Of a stretch of DNA of 64,000 nt, positions 10,072 through 17,087 are shown in pieces. Under the pieces are notes generated by a model that saw only the letters and a program-made list of their open reading frames with translations, made no database searches and was not told where the DNA came from. Numbering within the stretch: the first letter of the stretch is position 1; each line of letters starts with the position of its first letter. This DNA comes from CAISIP01 sp038326025. Lineage in GTDB: Bacteria; Pseudomonadota; Gammaproteobacteria; Burkholderiales; Burkholderiaceae_C. The position numbers and the translations under genes are program-made. Where the stretch lies: the NCBI GenBank assembly GCA_038326025.1, contig JBBQJP010000012.1, forward strand, positions 38,634 through 102,633. The letters are read 5' to 3'.

Positions 10072-10482
10072 CTATCTGGCGCGCCGGCGCAGGTCAGGTG
10101 GAAAGCGCCACCAGACCGCCGCCGTGGCAAGCCCGAAGGCGGTGTAGGCCAGCGCAAAAACCCAATCCGGCGCCTCGTAGTAAAGCAGGCGCTGCAGCCA
10201 GAATTCGATGAAGCTTCCCCCGTACGTGCTCTGCCCCGCGCTGGCGCGTAGCCACATCTCCAGCGTGGTCAGCGGGCAAACCAACCCGAGCCAGGCTTGG
10301 GCGGCCACGACGGCAATGGCCACCAGGTGGGCCAAGCGAAACCACAGGGCATTGACCCAGCGCCAGTGCCACCAATTGCCCACCACGACAAGTACCAGGC
10401 CACCGACAACAAACAGCACGATGGCCACATGCACCGACAACACCAGATCGGCGAGCAGGCGATACGGGATGGACAGGTTCAC
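10072..10482 (-). CDS. DUF2784 family membrane protein
   Basis: A 136-residue integral membrane protein with about four hydrophobic segments (for example HVAIVLFVVGGLVLVVVG). The conserved CPLTTLEMWLR motif, then YGGSFIEFWL and YYEAPDWVFALAY, define DUF2784. No function is established for the family. It stands alone between intergenic gaps of about 60 and 140 bases and is transcribed with the minus-strand run. Confidence 0.85.
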   Translation of the reverse strand: MNLSIPYRLLADLVLSVHVAIVLFVVGGLVLVVVGNWWHWRWVNALWFRLAHLVAIAVVAAQAWLGLVCPLTTLEMWLRASAGQSTYGGSFIEFWLQRLLYYEAPDWVFALAYTAFGLATAAVWWRFPPDLRRRAR

Positions 10483-10545
10483 GACCCGGATCTGACGTGG
10501 GTGAGGCGCCGTGCTGGATCGCGCGAGGACTTGTCCAGAGTGACC

Positions 10546-10956
10546 TCAGCTTGCGCGCATGCGATTGTTGCGCGCCTGGTGCTCGAGTTCGCAAAGCCCC
10601 AGCGCCTCCATCAATGGCGGCAGGTAAACGCCAAAGCGCCCGCGCAGTCCCTTTTTCAGGCCGTACCAGCCACCGATCGGATTGGCCGGATCGCGTCCCC
10701 ATTCCTCCACGGTTCCGTCCTTGGCGAGTTTCTGCTCATCGGCGCCGCCGAGTTCAACCCAGTCGCCGGCGGCCAGTAGCATCGCGTGCAGGTCGGCGAT
10801 ACATCGGGCGTCGTAAAACAATACGGTGCTGCCGACCGTACAAACCAGGATGCGACGACCTTCCTTTTCGTCGGTGTGCATCGTGAACGCGGAGGTTCCC
10901 GGCGCAGTCTTCAGATTCCAGGGATCGTCCTTGGTGCGGTTGGGCAATTTTTCCAT
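10546..10956 (-). CDS. DUF6855-like protein of unknown function
   Basis: A 136-residue cytoplasmic protein with no export signal. It begins MEKLPNRTKDDPWNLKTAPG and contains GGADEQKLAKDGTVEEWGR and GGWYGLKKGLRGRFG. I recognise this as a small conserved family (DUF6855, from memory) without known function. The start is well placed, with a purine-rich stretch upstream. It follows the GFA-domain gene by 15 bases, so the two may be co-transcribed. Confidence 0.7.
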   Translation of the reverse strand: MEKLPNRTKDDPWNLKTAPGTSAFTMHTDEKEGRRILVCTVGSTVLFYDARCIADLHAMLLAAGDWVELGGADEQKLAKDGTVEEWGRDPANPIGGWYGLKKGLRGRFGVYLPPLMEALGLCELEHQARNNRMRAS

Positions 10957-10971
10957 GGGATTTCTTCAGCG

Positions 10972-11388
10972 TCAGTTGGGGGCGCTGTCGTCCGGCGGTG
11001 CGAACTGTGCGAAAACCTCCTGCTCGGTCAGCATAAGGGTCTCGTTGGCCAGCGCATAGTAGGCGGGCTTCTTGTCGACAAAGATCTGACTTGTGATCTC
11101 GAACTGATTCGAGTCAATCGCGCCTGCCGGAACGAAATATTCGCCCGTTGCCAGCAATCGGTAATACAGGTGTGTGCCGCACTGCTTGCAGAAGGCACGT
11201 TCGGCCCATTGCGACGACGCATACACCGTGATCTGATCCTTACCCTCGAACACCACATCAGGACCGCAGTGAACCGCCAGCAAAGGCCCTCCGCCCCAAC
11301 GGCGACACGAACCGCAATGGCAGGCTCCGATATCCCGGGCGTCGGGCGCGGTGAACCGGACCGCACCACAAAGACAAGAACCTTTCAT
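10972..11388 (-). CDS. GFA/CENP-V domain protein
   Basis: A 138-residue zinc protein of the glutathione-dependent formaldehyde-activating enzyme fold. The zinc ligands are in GSCLCGAVRF, ACHCGSCRRWGG and AFCKQCGTHL. Most family members have unknown substrates and should not be taken as formaldehyde enzymes. The frame is open to 11472, but a full AGGAGG nine bases before the ATG at 11388 fixes the start. The very strong ribosome-binding site is unusual within this run of genes. Confidence 0.88.
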   Translation of the reverse strand: MKGSCLCGAVRFTAPDARDIGACHCGSCRRWGGGPLLAVHCGPDVVFEGKDQITVYASSQWAERAFCKQCGTHLYYRLLATGEYFVPAGAIDSNQFEITSQIFVDKKPAYYALANETLMLTEQEVFAQFAPPDDSAPN

Positions 11389-11512
11389 TTGCAAATACCT
11401 CCTCTTATTCAGTGAACAAGTGCCGGCCACTGCATCTGCTGGACCTTCATGCGAAGGCAGCGCCGAGCGCAAGTTTTCGGGCTTCTTTGTCCGTCAGCTT
11501 CGCAAAATAATT

Positions 11513-12052
11513 CTAGGCCGCAAACCGGACCTGGGCGCTGGCCACGGCGACGGCCCGCGGACCAAAACTCGCGATATGGGTCAAGGTCGCATTCTCATGT
11601 GCGATGACCTGGGCCGCCGAGATGGCCGCGTTGCCCGCCGAGGTATGCCCGTCCGCAACCAGCACCACCGGGAAGCCCAGGGACAGTGCACGCCGCACGG
11701 TGGTATCGACGCAGAATTCGGAGTGCATGCCACAGACGACCAGCTTATCGATACCGTGGCTGCGCAGCAGTTCTTCGAGACCGGTTCGCAAAAAACAATC
11801 CGGCGTGGTCTTGCGCAACATGATGTCGCCTGGTCGCACATCCAGCCCGTCGGCGAGTTTCCACGCCGGCGTGCCATGCTCCAGATAACCCGACGTCGAT
11901 TCATGCTGCACGAACACGACCGGCGCCGCTGCCAGCCGGGCCTGGTGCGTGACAGCGTTGATGCGGTCTATCGTGGCCGGGCAATCGAATGCAGCGCCTT
12001 CGCCTTCACAAAGGCCTTGCTGGACGTCGATGATCAGAACAGCGGATGTCAT
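11513..12052 (-). CDS. Isochorismatase-family cysteine hydrolase
   Basis: A 179-residue hydrolase. The catalytic triad is visible: Asp in LIIDVQQG near residue 9, Lys in MLRKTTPD near residue 80, and Cys in SEFCVDTT near residue 113, together with the cis-peptide VCGMH segment just before it. Family members hydrolyse amides or vinyl ethers such as nicotinamide, biuret derivatives and isochorismate. The substrate here is unknown. It belongs to the run of unrelated short minus-strand genes and has no obvious pathway partners. Confidence 0.88.
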   Translation of the reverse strand: MTSAVLIIDVQQGLCEGEGAAFDCPATIDRINAVTHQARLAAAPVVFVQHESTSGYLEHGTPAWKLADGLDVRPGDIMLRKTTPDCFLRTGLEELLRSHGIDKLVVCGMHSEFCVDTTVRRALSLGFPVVLVADGHTSAGNAAISAAQVIAHENATLTHIASFGPRAVAVASAQVRFAA

Positions 12053-12112
12053 ATGTTTTTCCTTTCCGTTTTGCGCGCTCGCAAATTCAGAGCGGACCTC
12101 GGTCCGGCCATT

Positions 12113-12523
12113 TCACGTCTTCGCGTCCAGCACTAGCTGGGTCTGCGTGACCACCGCACACAACTTGCCCTGCGCATTGGTGATGCGGGTTTGCCAAACC
12201 ATGGTCGTGCGCCCACGGTGCAACGCCGTGCTCTCGCCGGTGACTCGGGTTCCGACCTTGGCGCCCCCGACGAAATGGGTGCTGGAGTCTGTGGTGGTGG
12301 TGCGTCGTCCGGCCGACAGGTTGACCACCGTGCCCACAGCGCCCAGCGTGTCGGCGAACGCCATGTATGCGCCGCCGTGCATGATTCCGCCGGCCGTACA
12401 GAGATCTGGTCGTACCTCCAGCTCTGCGACCACGCGCTCCGCCGACAGCTCGGTGAGCCGAACGCCCATGAGTCCAGGAAACAAGGGTTCCAGAAGCTTT
12501 TGCATCGCATCAACAGTCAGCAT
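12113..12523 (-). CDS. PaaI-type hotdog-fold thioesterase
   Basis: A 136-residue hotdog protein. The segment GGIMHGGAYMAFADTLGAV contains the HGG motif of PaaI-type acyl-CoA thioesterases, and TTTDSSTHFVGGAKVG is the second conserved strand. Members hydrolyse phenylacetyl-CoA or other aryl/acyl-CoA. The frame is open to 12562, but GGGAGA seven bases before the ATG at 12523 marks the start. The spacer upstream holds an inverted pair (GCCAAC / GTTGGC) discussed in the findings. Confidence 0.87.
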   Translation of the reverse strand: MLTVDAMQKLLEPLFPGLMGVRLTELSAERVVAELEVRPDLCTAGGIMHGGAYMAFADTLGAVGTVVNLSAGRRTTTTDSSTHFVGGAKVGTRVTGESTALHRGRTTMVWQTRITNAQGKLCAVVTQTQLVLDAKT

Positions 12524-12657
12524 GACGGTGTCTCCCTGAGTCAGAATTTTTGCGCTTGCCAACCATATTAGTGCGCATAAGGCAGTCCCGAATATCGGTC
12601 GTTCTCATCACCCGCCGGCGCCGTGGCAGTTGAACGAAACGACAGGCAAAGTGTTGG

Positions 12658-13107
12658 CTAACCCGGTATCTCAGGCTCGACCAAGGTGGCCAGCTGTGCA
12701 AGCGACTCCTGCCAGCCGAGGTAGCACATTTCGAGTGGGATCACCTCGGGTATGCCACTTTGGAAGATGCTCAGCTCGGTTCCGCACATCACGGGTTCTA
12801 GATTGACCGTGACCTCCATGGTGCCGGGCAGGTTCGGATCGTCAAACCTGTCGGTGTACCGTATCCGCTCACCGGGGATGAGCTCGAGGTACTCGCCGCC
12901 GAAGGAATGACCATTGCCGCTGGTGAAATTGTGAAACGACATCTTGAACGTGCCGCCAACGCGCGCTTCCATCTGATGCACGGTGCAGGTGAAACCGTAC
13001 GGCGGGAGCCACTTCGACATCGCCCCGGGTTCCAGGAAGGCACGATAGACTTTTTCTGGCTTCGCGCGCAGCACGCGATGAAGGCGAACGGTGTGGTCGG
13101 AGGACAT
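12658..13107 (-). CDS. SRPBCC/AHSA1-family protein
   Basis: A 149-residue START-like domain protein. VLRAKPEKVYRAFLEPGAMS and the C-terminal LGWQESLAQLATLVEPEIPG are typical of the AHSA1 branch of the family, which binds hydrophobic ligands. Real function is unknown. A GGGAGCC stretch lies just upstream of the ATG. It is one of the self-contained genes in the minus-strand run. Confidence 0.88.
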   Translation of the reverse strand: MSSDHTVRLHRVLRAKPEKVYRAFLEPGAMSKWLPPYGFTCTVHQMEARVGGTFKMSFHNFTSGNGHSFGGEYLELIPGERIRYTDRFDDPNLPGTMEVTVNLEPVMCGTELSIFQSGIPEVIPLEMCYLGWQESLAQLATLVEPEIPG

Positions 13108-13280
13108 GGGTGGCTCCCTTTCGACGGCTGGGATTCAAGAACTAGAAGACAGGTTCAAACGCACGGCTCCCTGAACGATTGGCCTCAGTGCCATTGCCAC
13201 ACGACTGGAGTTCTTCGGCGAAACGGTGTCTACGCGAATGGGCGCAAGCAGCCTGATGGTCAACGATTTCATGTAGTGTG

Positions 13281-13487
13281 TCATTGCCGCGTTGCCAGCA
13301 ACGCCCATAAGCCGGCGGCCGACAACAGCGACCCTGCCACCACCTTGAAGCGATGCTGCGCCATGGCAGACGAAAGGATTCGACGTGCATGGGATGCAAG
13401 AAGTGCATGAGGCCTTGTGTTCAATGTGGCCAGCACCACGAACGTGGACGCGAGAAGCCAAAGTAAACCGCAACTCCACGTAACCAC
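13281..13487 (-). CDS. Possible small two-span membrane protein
   Basis: A candidate 68-residue protein starting at a GTG. It has one hydrophobic span near the N-terminus (LLWLLASTFVVLATLN), a basic loop, and a second near the C-terminus (VVAGSLLSAAGLWALLATRQ). AGGTG lies just upstream of the GTG. The frame is open for another 84 codons upstream, but that part looks non-coding and overlaps the DUF302 gene. No family is recognised; this is called only from the two-span pattern and the absence of a better gene here. Confidence 0.35.
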   Translation of the reverse strand: MVTWSCGLLWLLASTFVVLATLNTRPHALLASHARRILSSAMAQHRFKVVAGSLLSAAGLWALLATRQ

Positions 13488-13549
13488 GACTGCACCTGGG
13501 GCGACTCGATCACCGACGTTCTGAAGGCATGGGACAGAACCCTCGCGCG

Positions 13550-14002
13550 TTACGGAGCGACTACTGCTGCCGAGATGCCTGCGAGAGCCTTGCCGATGTT
13601 CGCTGCAACGCCGCACGCAGGTACTTCGTGACGCTTGGCCAGGTAGGCGGGGTCGTTGTAACCAAGCCATACTTGCCCCGCAGCATCTTGCCAGACGAGC
13701 GCCTTCAGCGGAAGGTCGATGCCGACCGACTGCGCGCACTCCATGAACGGCGTTCCGCCCTGGGGATTGCCAAATATCAGCACTTCCGTGGGGCGAAGCG
13801 TCTTGCCGATCTTGGCCGCACCTGCTGCATGGTCGACTCTTGCGAACACCATCAAGCCGCGTTGCTTGACCGTTTCTTCCAGTCGGTCCATCGTCACCTT
13901 GGCACTGTGTGTACTCTTGGACGCGATGAGGCCATCGGCCGCTTGACTGAGATACGCCATCGACAGCAGTGCGGTGGCGACAAAAATGCGTAAAGCGGAC
14001 AT
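13550..14002 (-). CDS. Exported DUF302 protein
   Basis: A 150-residue protein with a signal peptide (residues 1-21, ending SQAA) and a DUF302 domain: ETVKQRGLMVFARVDHAAGA, TEVLIFGNPQGGTPFM and LPLKALVWQD are all diagnostic. DUF302 proteins are found alone or fused to other domains and have no settled role; lipid or metal binding has been discussed. AGGAGG lies just upstream of the start codon. The 5' part overlaps, in another frame, the tail of the broken hydrolase frame. Confidence 0.87.
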   Translation of the reverse strand: MSALRIFVATALLSMAYLSQAADGLIASKSTHSAKVTMDRLEETVKQRGLMVFARVDHAAGAAKIGKTLRPTEVLIFGNPQGGTPFMECAQSVGIDLPLKALVWQDAAGQVWLGYNDPAYLAKRHEVPACGVAANIGKALAGISAAVVAP

Positions 14003-14454
14003 GGGTTTCCTCCTGAATTCGAATGCCCCAGTCTAATTGTGATCCCTGAACTGATGCGCAACGGCCTCGCAGCCTCCAGCCTCAGTCGGGCCTCCGGTGG
14101 CTTGAAGAGTCCGGCAAGCGCATCGAGCACCAACCCCGGCGCTTCAAGTTGCGGCAAGTGTCCGACCCCCGCAAGCGTCTGGAACCCGGCCTGTCCACCC
14201 ACAATCGCCCCGGATATGCAGGCCTGCACGTCGAGCGAGGTTCGCACATGCCCTGACACGGACGACTTCTCATATCCTGGCATGTCGTACCAGTAGACCT
14301 TGTATTGCTTTGCGAGTTGGGGGATCAGTCGATGCCAGGAATAGGATGACCAAGGCCAGCCGTGAGCGAGGACCAATGGTCTTCCTGCGCCCGCACTTCC
14401 GGCGGCCACTGTGCCCGCGCTGGTGCGCAAGCGCTGTTCGAGGTGCCACTTCAT
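13894..14454 (-). pseudogene. Alpha/beta hydrolase with large internal deletion
   Basis: The N-terminal part is a good alpha/beta hydrolase: LVLAHGWPWSSYSWHRLIPQ carries the HGW oxyanion strand, and YWYDMPGYEKSS follows. It then jumps from RTSLDVQ straight to QTLAGVGHLPQLEAP, which is the C-terminal catalytic-histidine segment. The nucleophile elbow (GxSxG or GHDxG) and the cap domain, more than 100 residues in the usual protein, are missing. The frame runs on past the expected end into the DUF302 gene. The protein cannot be a working hydrolase, so I call it a pseudogene created by an in-frame deletion. Confidence 0.7.
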
Positions 14455-14522
14455 GCGCATGCTTTACCTGTTGAGGGCGAAACGTCGATAGGCGGAGGTC
14501 GAAACAGGCACGACGGCTAGCG

Positions 14523-14732
14523 CTACTCGGTCGATGCGGGTTGCGCCTGCTTGATACGGTGGATCGCGCAGAGGCTTTTCTTTGCATCTTCCGGATTGCG
14601 AAACCCGCCATTCACCTTGCGCATGCGCACGACAGTCATCCAAGGTTGAAGCATGAGCTTTAACAGCATGATCGAAGCCGCCAGTGCGTATGTCCAGAAG
14701 ACCGGGTTCTCGAGACTCAGGGATGAAATCAT
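14523..14732 (-). pseudogene. Truncated MAPEG-family membrane protein
   Basis: The 69-residue frame begins MISSLSLENPVFWTYALAAS and continues LKLMLQPWMTVVRMRKVNGG, which is the first span and loop of MAPEG (glutathione/eicosanoid-type) proteins. Intact bacterial members are about 130-150 residues with four spans. Here the sequence turns to an unrelated tail and stops after NPEDAKK. What follows downstream shows no MAPEG continuation that I can see. It is probably a decayed gene. Confidence 0.6.
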
Positions 14733-14951
14733 GCGGGATTCCTTCGCGAAAATTGTGGCTGCGCATTGCGTGCAGCGCAATGATCGGGCCTGGCGGGCAG
14801 CCTGAACGGGTTCCGATGGACTTCAAGACCCGCTGGCTTTGGCAGAGAACAAGACCTAAGCCGTTGGCGCCGCGCTGCACATATTCAGTTGACCACCTGG
14901 TCAGGCCGCATTCGGGTGGACTGTGAATGAAAGACTCGGGCGGTCGATGAC

Positions 14952-15452
14952 TCAGGTCTGATCATGCAACTTCTCCCTTCTTTTTTGAGCGGCTTCCACG
15001 GCCTGTTGAATTCTCTTCTCGCGCGTCTGCGGTTTGGCCGCATCGTCGATCCGCCGGATGATGAAGTTCTGCTTGCCGGGCGGCAATAACTTGAAGGCTT
15101 CTTGCACACCTTCGGCGCGAAGCGCAACCATCAGATCCTCGGGTATCGCCACGTCTGCGCGATCCAGCACGGTCACGCGCACTTGTATGCGATCGCCGGT
15201 CCTGATCTGCGTCTGCTGACGGATTCTTGCCTTGATGCGGATGTAGTGTTGTCCGCCGCCGACCGGGAAGAGACTCACCTGAAAAGGTTCGGAGTCGTTC
15301 ACGCGTGCCGTGACCAGGACAGGTCCCTTGGTACCCAAGGCCGCTGTGATCTCTGCGGGGACCGGAACGGCGCAATAGTCCATCCCTTTGGACCAGTTCT
15401 CCAGGACTGCCTGAAACGAAAATTGCCGGCCTGCGGCTGGAGCGGGCTTCAT
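14952..15452 (-). CDS. DUF1905 / YdeI (OmdA-associated) family protein
   Basis: A 166-residue protein in two parts: a DUF1905 barrel (FQAVLENWSKGMDYCAVPVP, then GGGQHYIRIKARIRQ) and a C-terminal YdeI-like helical tail (REKRIQQAVEAAQKRREKL). The family is common in small accessory genes and has been linked to bacteriocin tolerance, but mechanism is not known. TGAGG eight bases before the ATG at 15452 supports this start over the upstream GTG at 15473. It lies 10 bases from the GNAT gene and is probably co-transcribed with it. Confidence 0.82.
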   Translation of the reverse strand: MKPAPAAGRQFSFQAVLENWSKGMDYCAVPVPAEITAALGTKGPVLVTARVNDSEPFQVSLFPVGGGQHYIRIKARIRQQTQIRTGDRIQVRVTVLDRADVAIPEDLMVALRAEGVQEAFKLLPPGKQNFIIRRIDDAAKPQTREKRIQQAVEAAQKRREKLHDQT

Positions 15453-15462
15453 GGACAAGGCC

Positions 15463-15927
15463 TCAGGTTGCACGGGTGGACACGCGCAATTGCGGCCGCA
15501 CCCTTTGAGGATCCCCTTCTATGGGTGCTGCCACATGACCGACATGCCTGGCCCCGCAAGAAAGGTAGAAACCCTCGGCGTGGGGATCGGAGTCGATGGC
15601 GAGTTCATCCTGATTGGCGGCCGATGCGTAGCGCATAGCCTGAATCAGCAAGGCTTTGCCAATGCCTCGCCCCATGTGCGACGGATGAACCCACATGCCC
15701 CAGACTTCCCATGGCACAACATCCGTCGCAAGCTGAATGAACCCGGCGAATTGCCCTGATTGCTCGGCAACGAACACGGGGCGAACCTCGAGCAGTTCGG
15801 CCTTGACCTCGAGCTCGGGGCGCCAGGCCTCGAGTTGTCCTTCCGCGTATCCCCAATGTGCCTTGGCCGCAAAAGCGAGCGCATTGAGTTTCGGGATATC
15901 TGCCGCGCTGGCAAGACGGCGCAACAT
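15463..15927 (-). CDS. GNAT-family N-acetyltransferase
   Basis: A 154-residue acetyl-CoA-dependent acetyltransferase. The acetyl-CoA pyrophosphate loop is in VHPSHMGRGIGKALL near residue 90, and the C-terminal FYLSCGARHVG segment is typical. The acceptor substrate is unknown. The frame is open upstream to 16122 but the domain begins at MLRRLASAADIP, so the ATG at 15927 was used. The 133-base spacer upstream contains an imperfect inverted repeat (see findings). Confidence 0.85.
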   Translation of the reverse strand: MLRRLASAADIPKLNALAFAAKAHWGYAEGQLEAWRPELEVKAELLEVRPVFVAEQSGQFAGFIQLATDVVPWEVWGMWVHPSHMGRGIGKALLIQAMRYASAANQDELAIDSDPHAEGFYLSCGARHVGHVAAPIEGDPQRVRPQLRVSTRAT

Positions 15928-16060
15928 GTTCGGACTAACTTTCGCGCCAAACGGGAGCCAACAATCGGCCGCGCCGCGAGAAGGGCAAGCTGCTGGAGCG
16001 CCGCCGGCTTTTGGTTCTGCGCTTGCGCAAGGATTTAGGCATCGCCGGTTCGGTGTGCAA

Positions 16061-16516
16061 TCAATTTGGCTTGCGCCAGACGCGGAGTTGATGCTGACCT
16101 GATTGCGACAGCCCGTCCACAAAGTCTCCGCCAGAGTTCCCGAACTTCAGATTCGCGCTGTTCACGTCGTATCTCAGTCCTTGCGCTTCGAAATGAGCGA
16201 TCACAGCCTCCCGCGGTAGTTCCACTCTGTACTGGTAGATGCGCCAGACTGGGTGGTACTGCGCGATCTGTCTGGCTGTCTCCACCGGCATCAGTTTCGC
16301 CCCTGCCGGCAGCTTGACTCCGAGTTCCTCAGCAGTTGGCGGCCGCGATGTGAGTTCCTTCTGCACGGCGACGCGTTTCTGATTGACCACGAAGCCGCCA
16401 GCCGTGACTGTGGGGTCGCCTGCTTCAACGACGATCTTCGCGAATCGGTCTGCAGCTTGGCTTTCTGGGGCATACATGGCGACCAAGAATGCGAGGCAGC
16501 AGGGGATGGGACGCAT
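16061..16516 (-). CDS. Small exported protein of unknown function
   Basis: A 151-residue protein with a probable signal peptide (CCLAFLVAMYAPESQA). The rest is hydrophilic and contains GGFVVNQKRVAVQKEL, PVWRIYQYRVELP and NSGGDFVDGLSQSGQHQLRV. I do not recognise the family. The start is the ATG before RPIPCC; no clear ribosome-binding site is visible. It is the gene nearest to the integrase fragment, the place of the first cassette in an integron. Confidence 0.55.
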   Translation of the reverse strand: MRPIPCCLAFLVAMYAPESQAADRFAKIVVEAGDPTVTAGGFVVNQKRVAVQKELTSRPPTAEELGVKLPAGAKLMPVETARQIAQYHPVWRIYQYRVELPREAVIAHFEAQGLRYDVNSANLKFGNSGGDFVDGLSQSGQHQLRVWRKPN

Positions 16517-16664
16517 AAAGGGTAAGTGGGCTACAGCAAGTTGAAATGCGATGCCTGACGTGATGTGTGGAGCAACAACCGCACCGTACAAAAGTGGACG
16601 CCCGATAACCTGGCCATCGAAAACTCGCGCAAGTGGCTTGCAGTCTGCCTTGCACGTAAATATA

Positions 16665-16680
16665 CTGGATGAAACACCAG
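16665..16680 (+). promoter_or_regulatory. LexA-like (SOS) operator upstream of the integrase fragment and dinB
   Basis: The 16-base site CTGGATGAAACACCAG follows the CTG-N10-CAG pattern of proteobacterial LexA boxes, with an A/T-rich flank (TATA) before it. It ends 14 bases before the ATG of the integrase fragment. LexA control of both integron integrases and dinB is well known, so this site fits either gene. The inner half-sites CTGG and CCAG differ from the strongest consensus (CTGT/ACAG). Confidence 0.6.
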
Positions 16681-16694
16681 CCCCAAAACTCCCC

Positions 16695-17087
16695 ATGAAT
16701 CCCCGCGCCCCGCCGTTGCCGTCCAGCCGCTTGCTGGACCAGGTTCGTCTGCGGATTCGATATATCCACTTTAACCTCGACACCGAGAATGTGAACCGGT
16801 ATTGGGCACTTATTTTTTTGTTCTGGTCGGGTCGCAACGGCGCCAACAAGCAGATGCGGCATCCGCACGATATCGACGCCAACGGAGTCGAGGCGGTCTT
16901 GACCCTGTTCGCCGCCAAACGCCAGGTATCGGCGTCCACCCACGGTCAAGCCCTGGCTGCGATCCAGTGTCTTTACCGCGCGGTGCTGGCCATCGGTTTG
17001 CCATCGGCACCAGCAAAGTGCGCCTGTCTGCCACCGGTCGCGTGGCACCGGCTGCTGCACCTGTCCTGCGCGAAAATCTACGCGTGA
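16695..17087 (+). pseudogene. Integron integrase (IntI-type tyrosine recombinase), N-terminal fragment
   Basis: The 130-residue frame matches the core-binding N-terminal domain of integron integrases: SRLLDQVRLRIRYIHFNL, a TEN...RYW helix, MRHPHDIDANGVEAVLTLFA, then RQVSASTHGQALAAIQCLYR and VLAIGLP. This is the pattern of IntI1 and its chromosomal relatives. Full-length proteins are about 320-340 residues; here similarity ends near residue 103 and a short unrelated tail reaches a stop. The whole catalytic domain with the R-H-R-Y residues and the IntI-specific insertion is gone. The stop overlaps the GTG start of dinB. It cannot recombine DNA. Confidence 0.8.

Noticed and set aside
13135..13479. 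114-codon minus-strand frame before the SRPBCC gene
   Set aside because: No recognisable family, no good ribosome-binding site, and it overlaps the two-span candidate in a different frame; left out as probably non-coding.
8390..16694. Canonical attC (RYYYAAC ... GTTRRRY) or attI sites
   Set aside because: I scanned the spacers by eye and found only degenerate matches, so none is listed as a feature.
16802..17083. N-terminal extension of dinB by 94 codons
   Set aside because: It overlaps the integrase fragment in another frame and reads as Arg-rich non-coding sequence; the polymerase fold starts after 17084.
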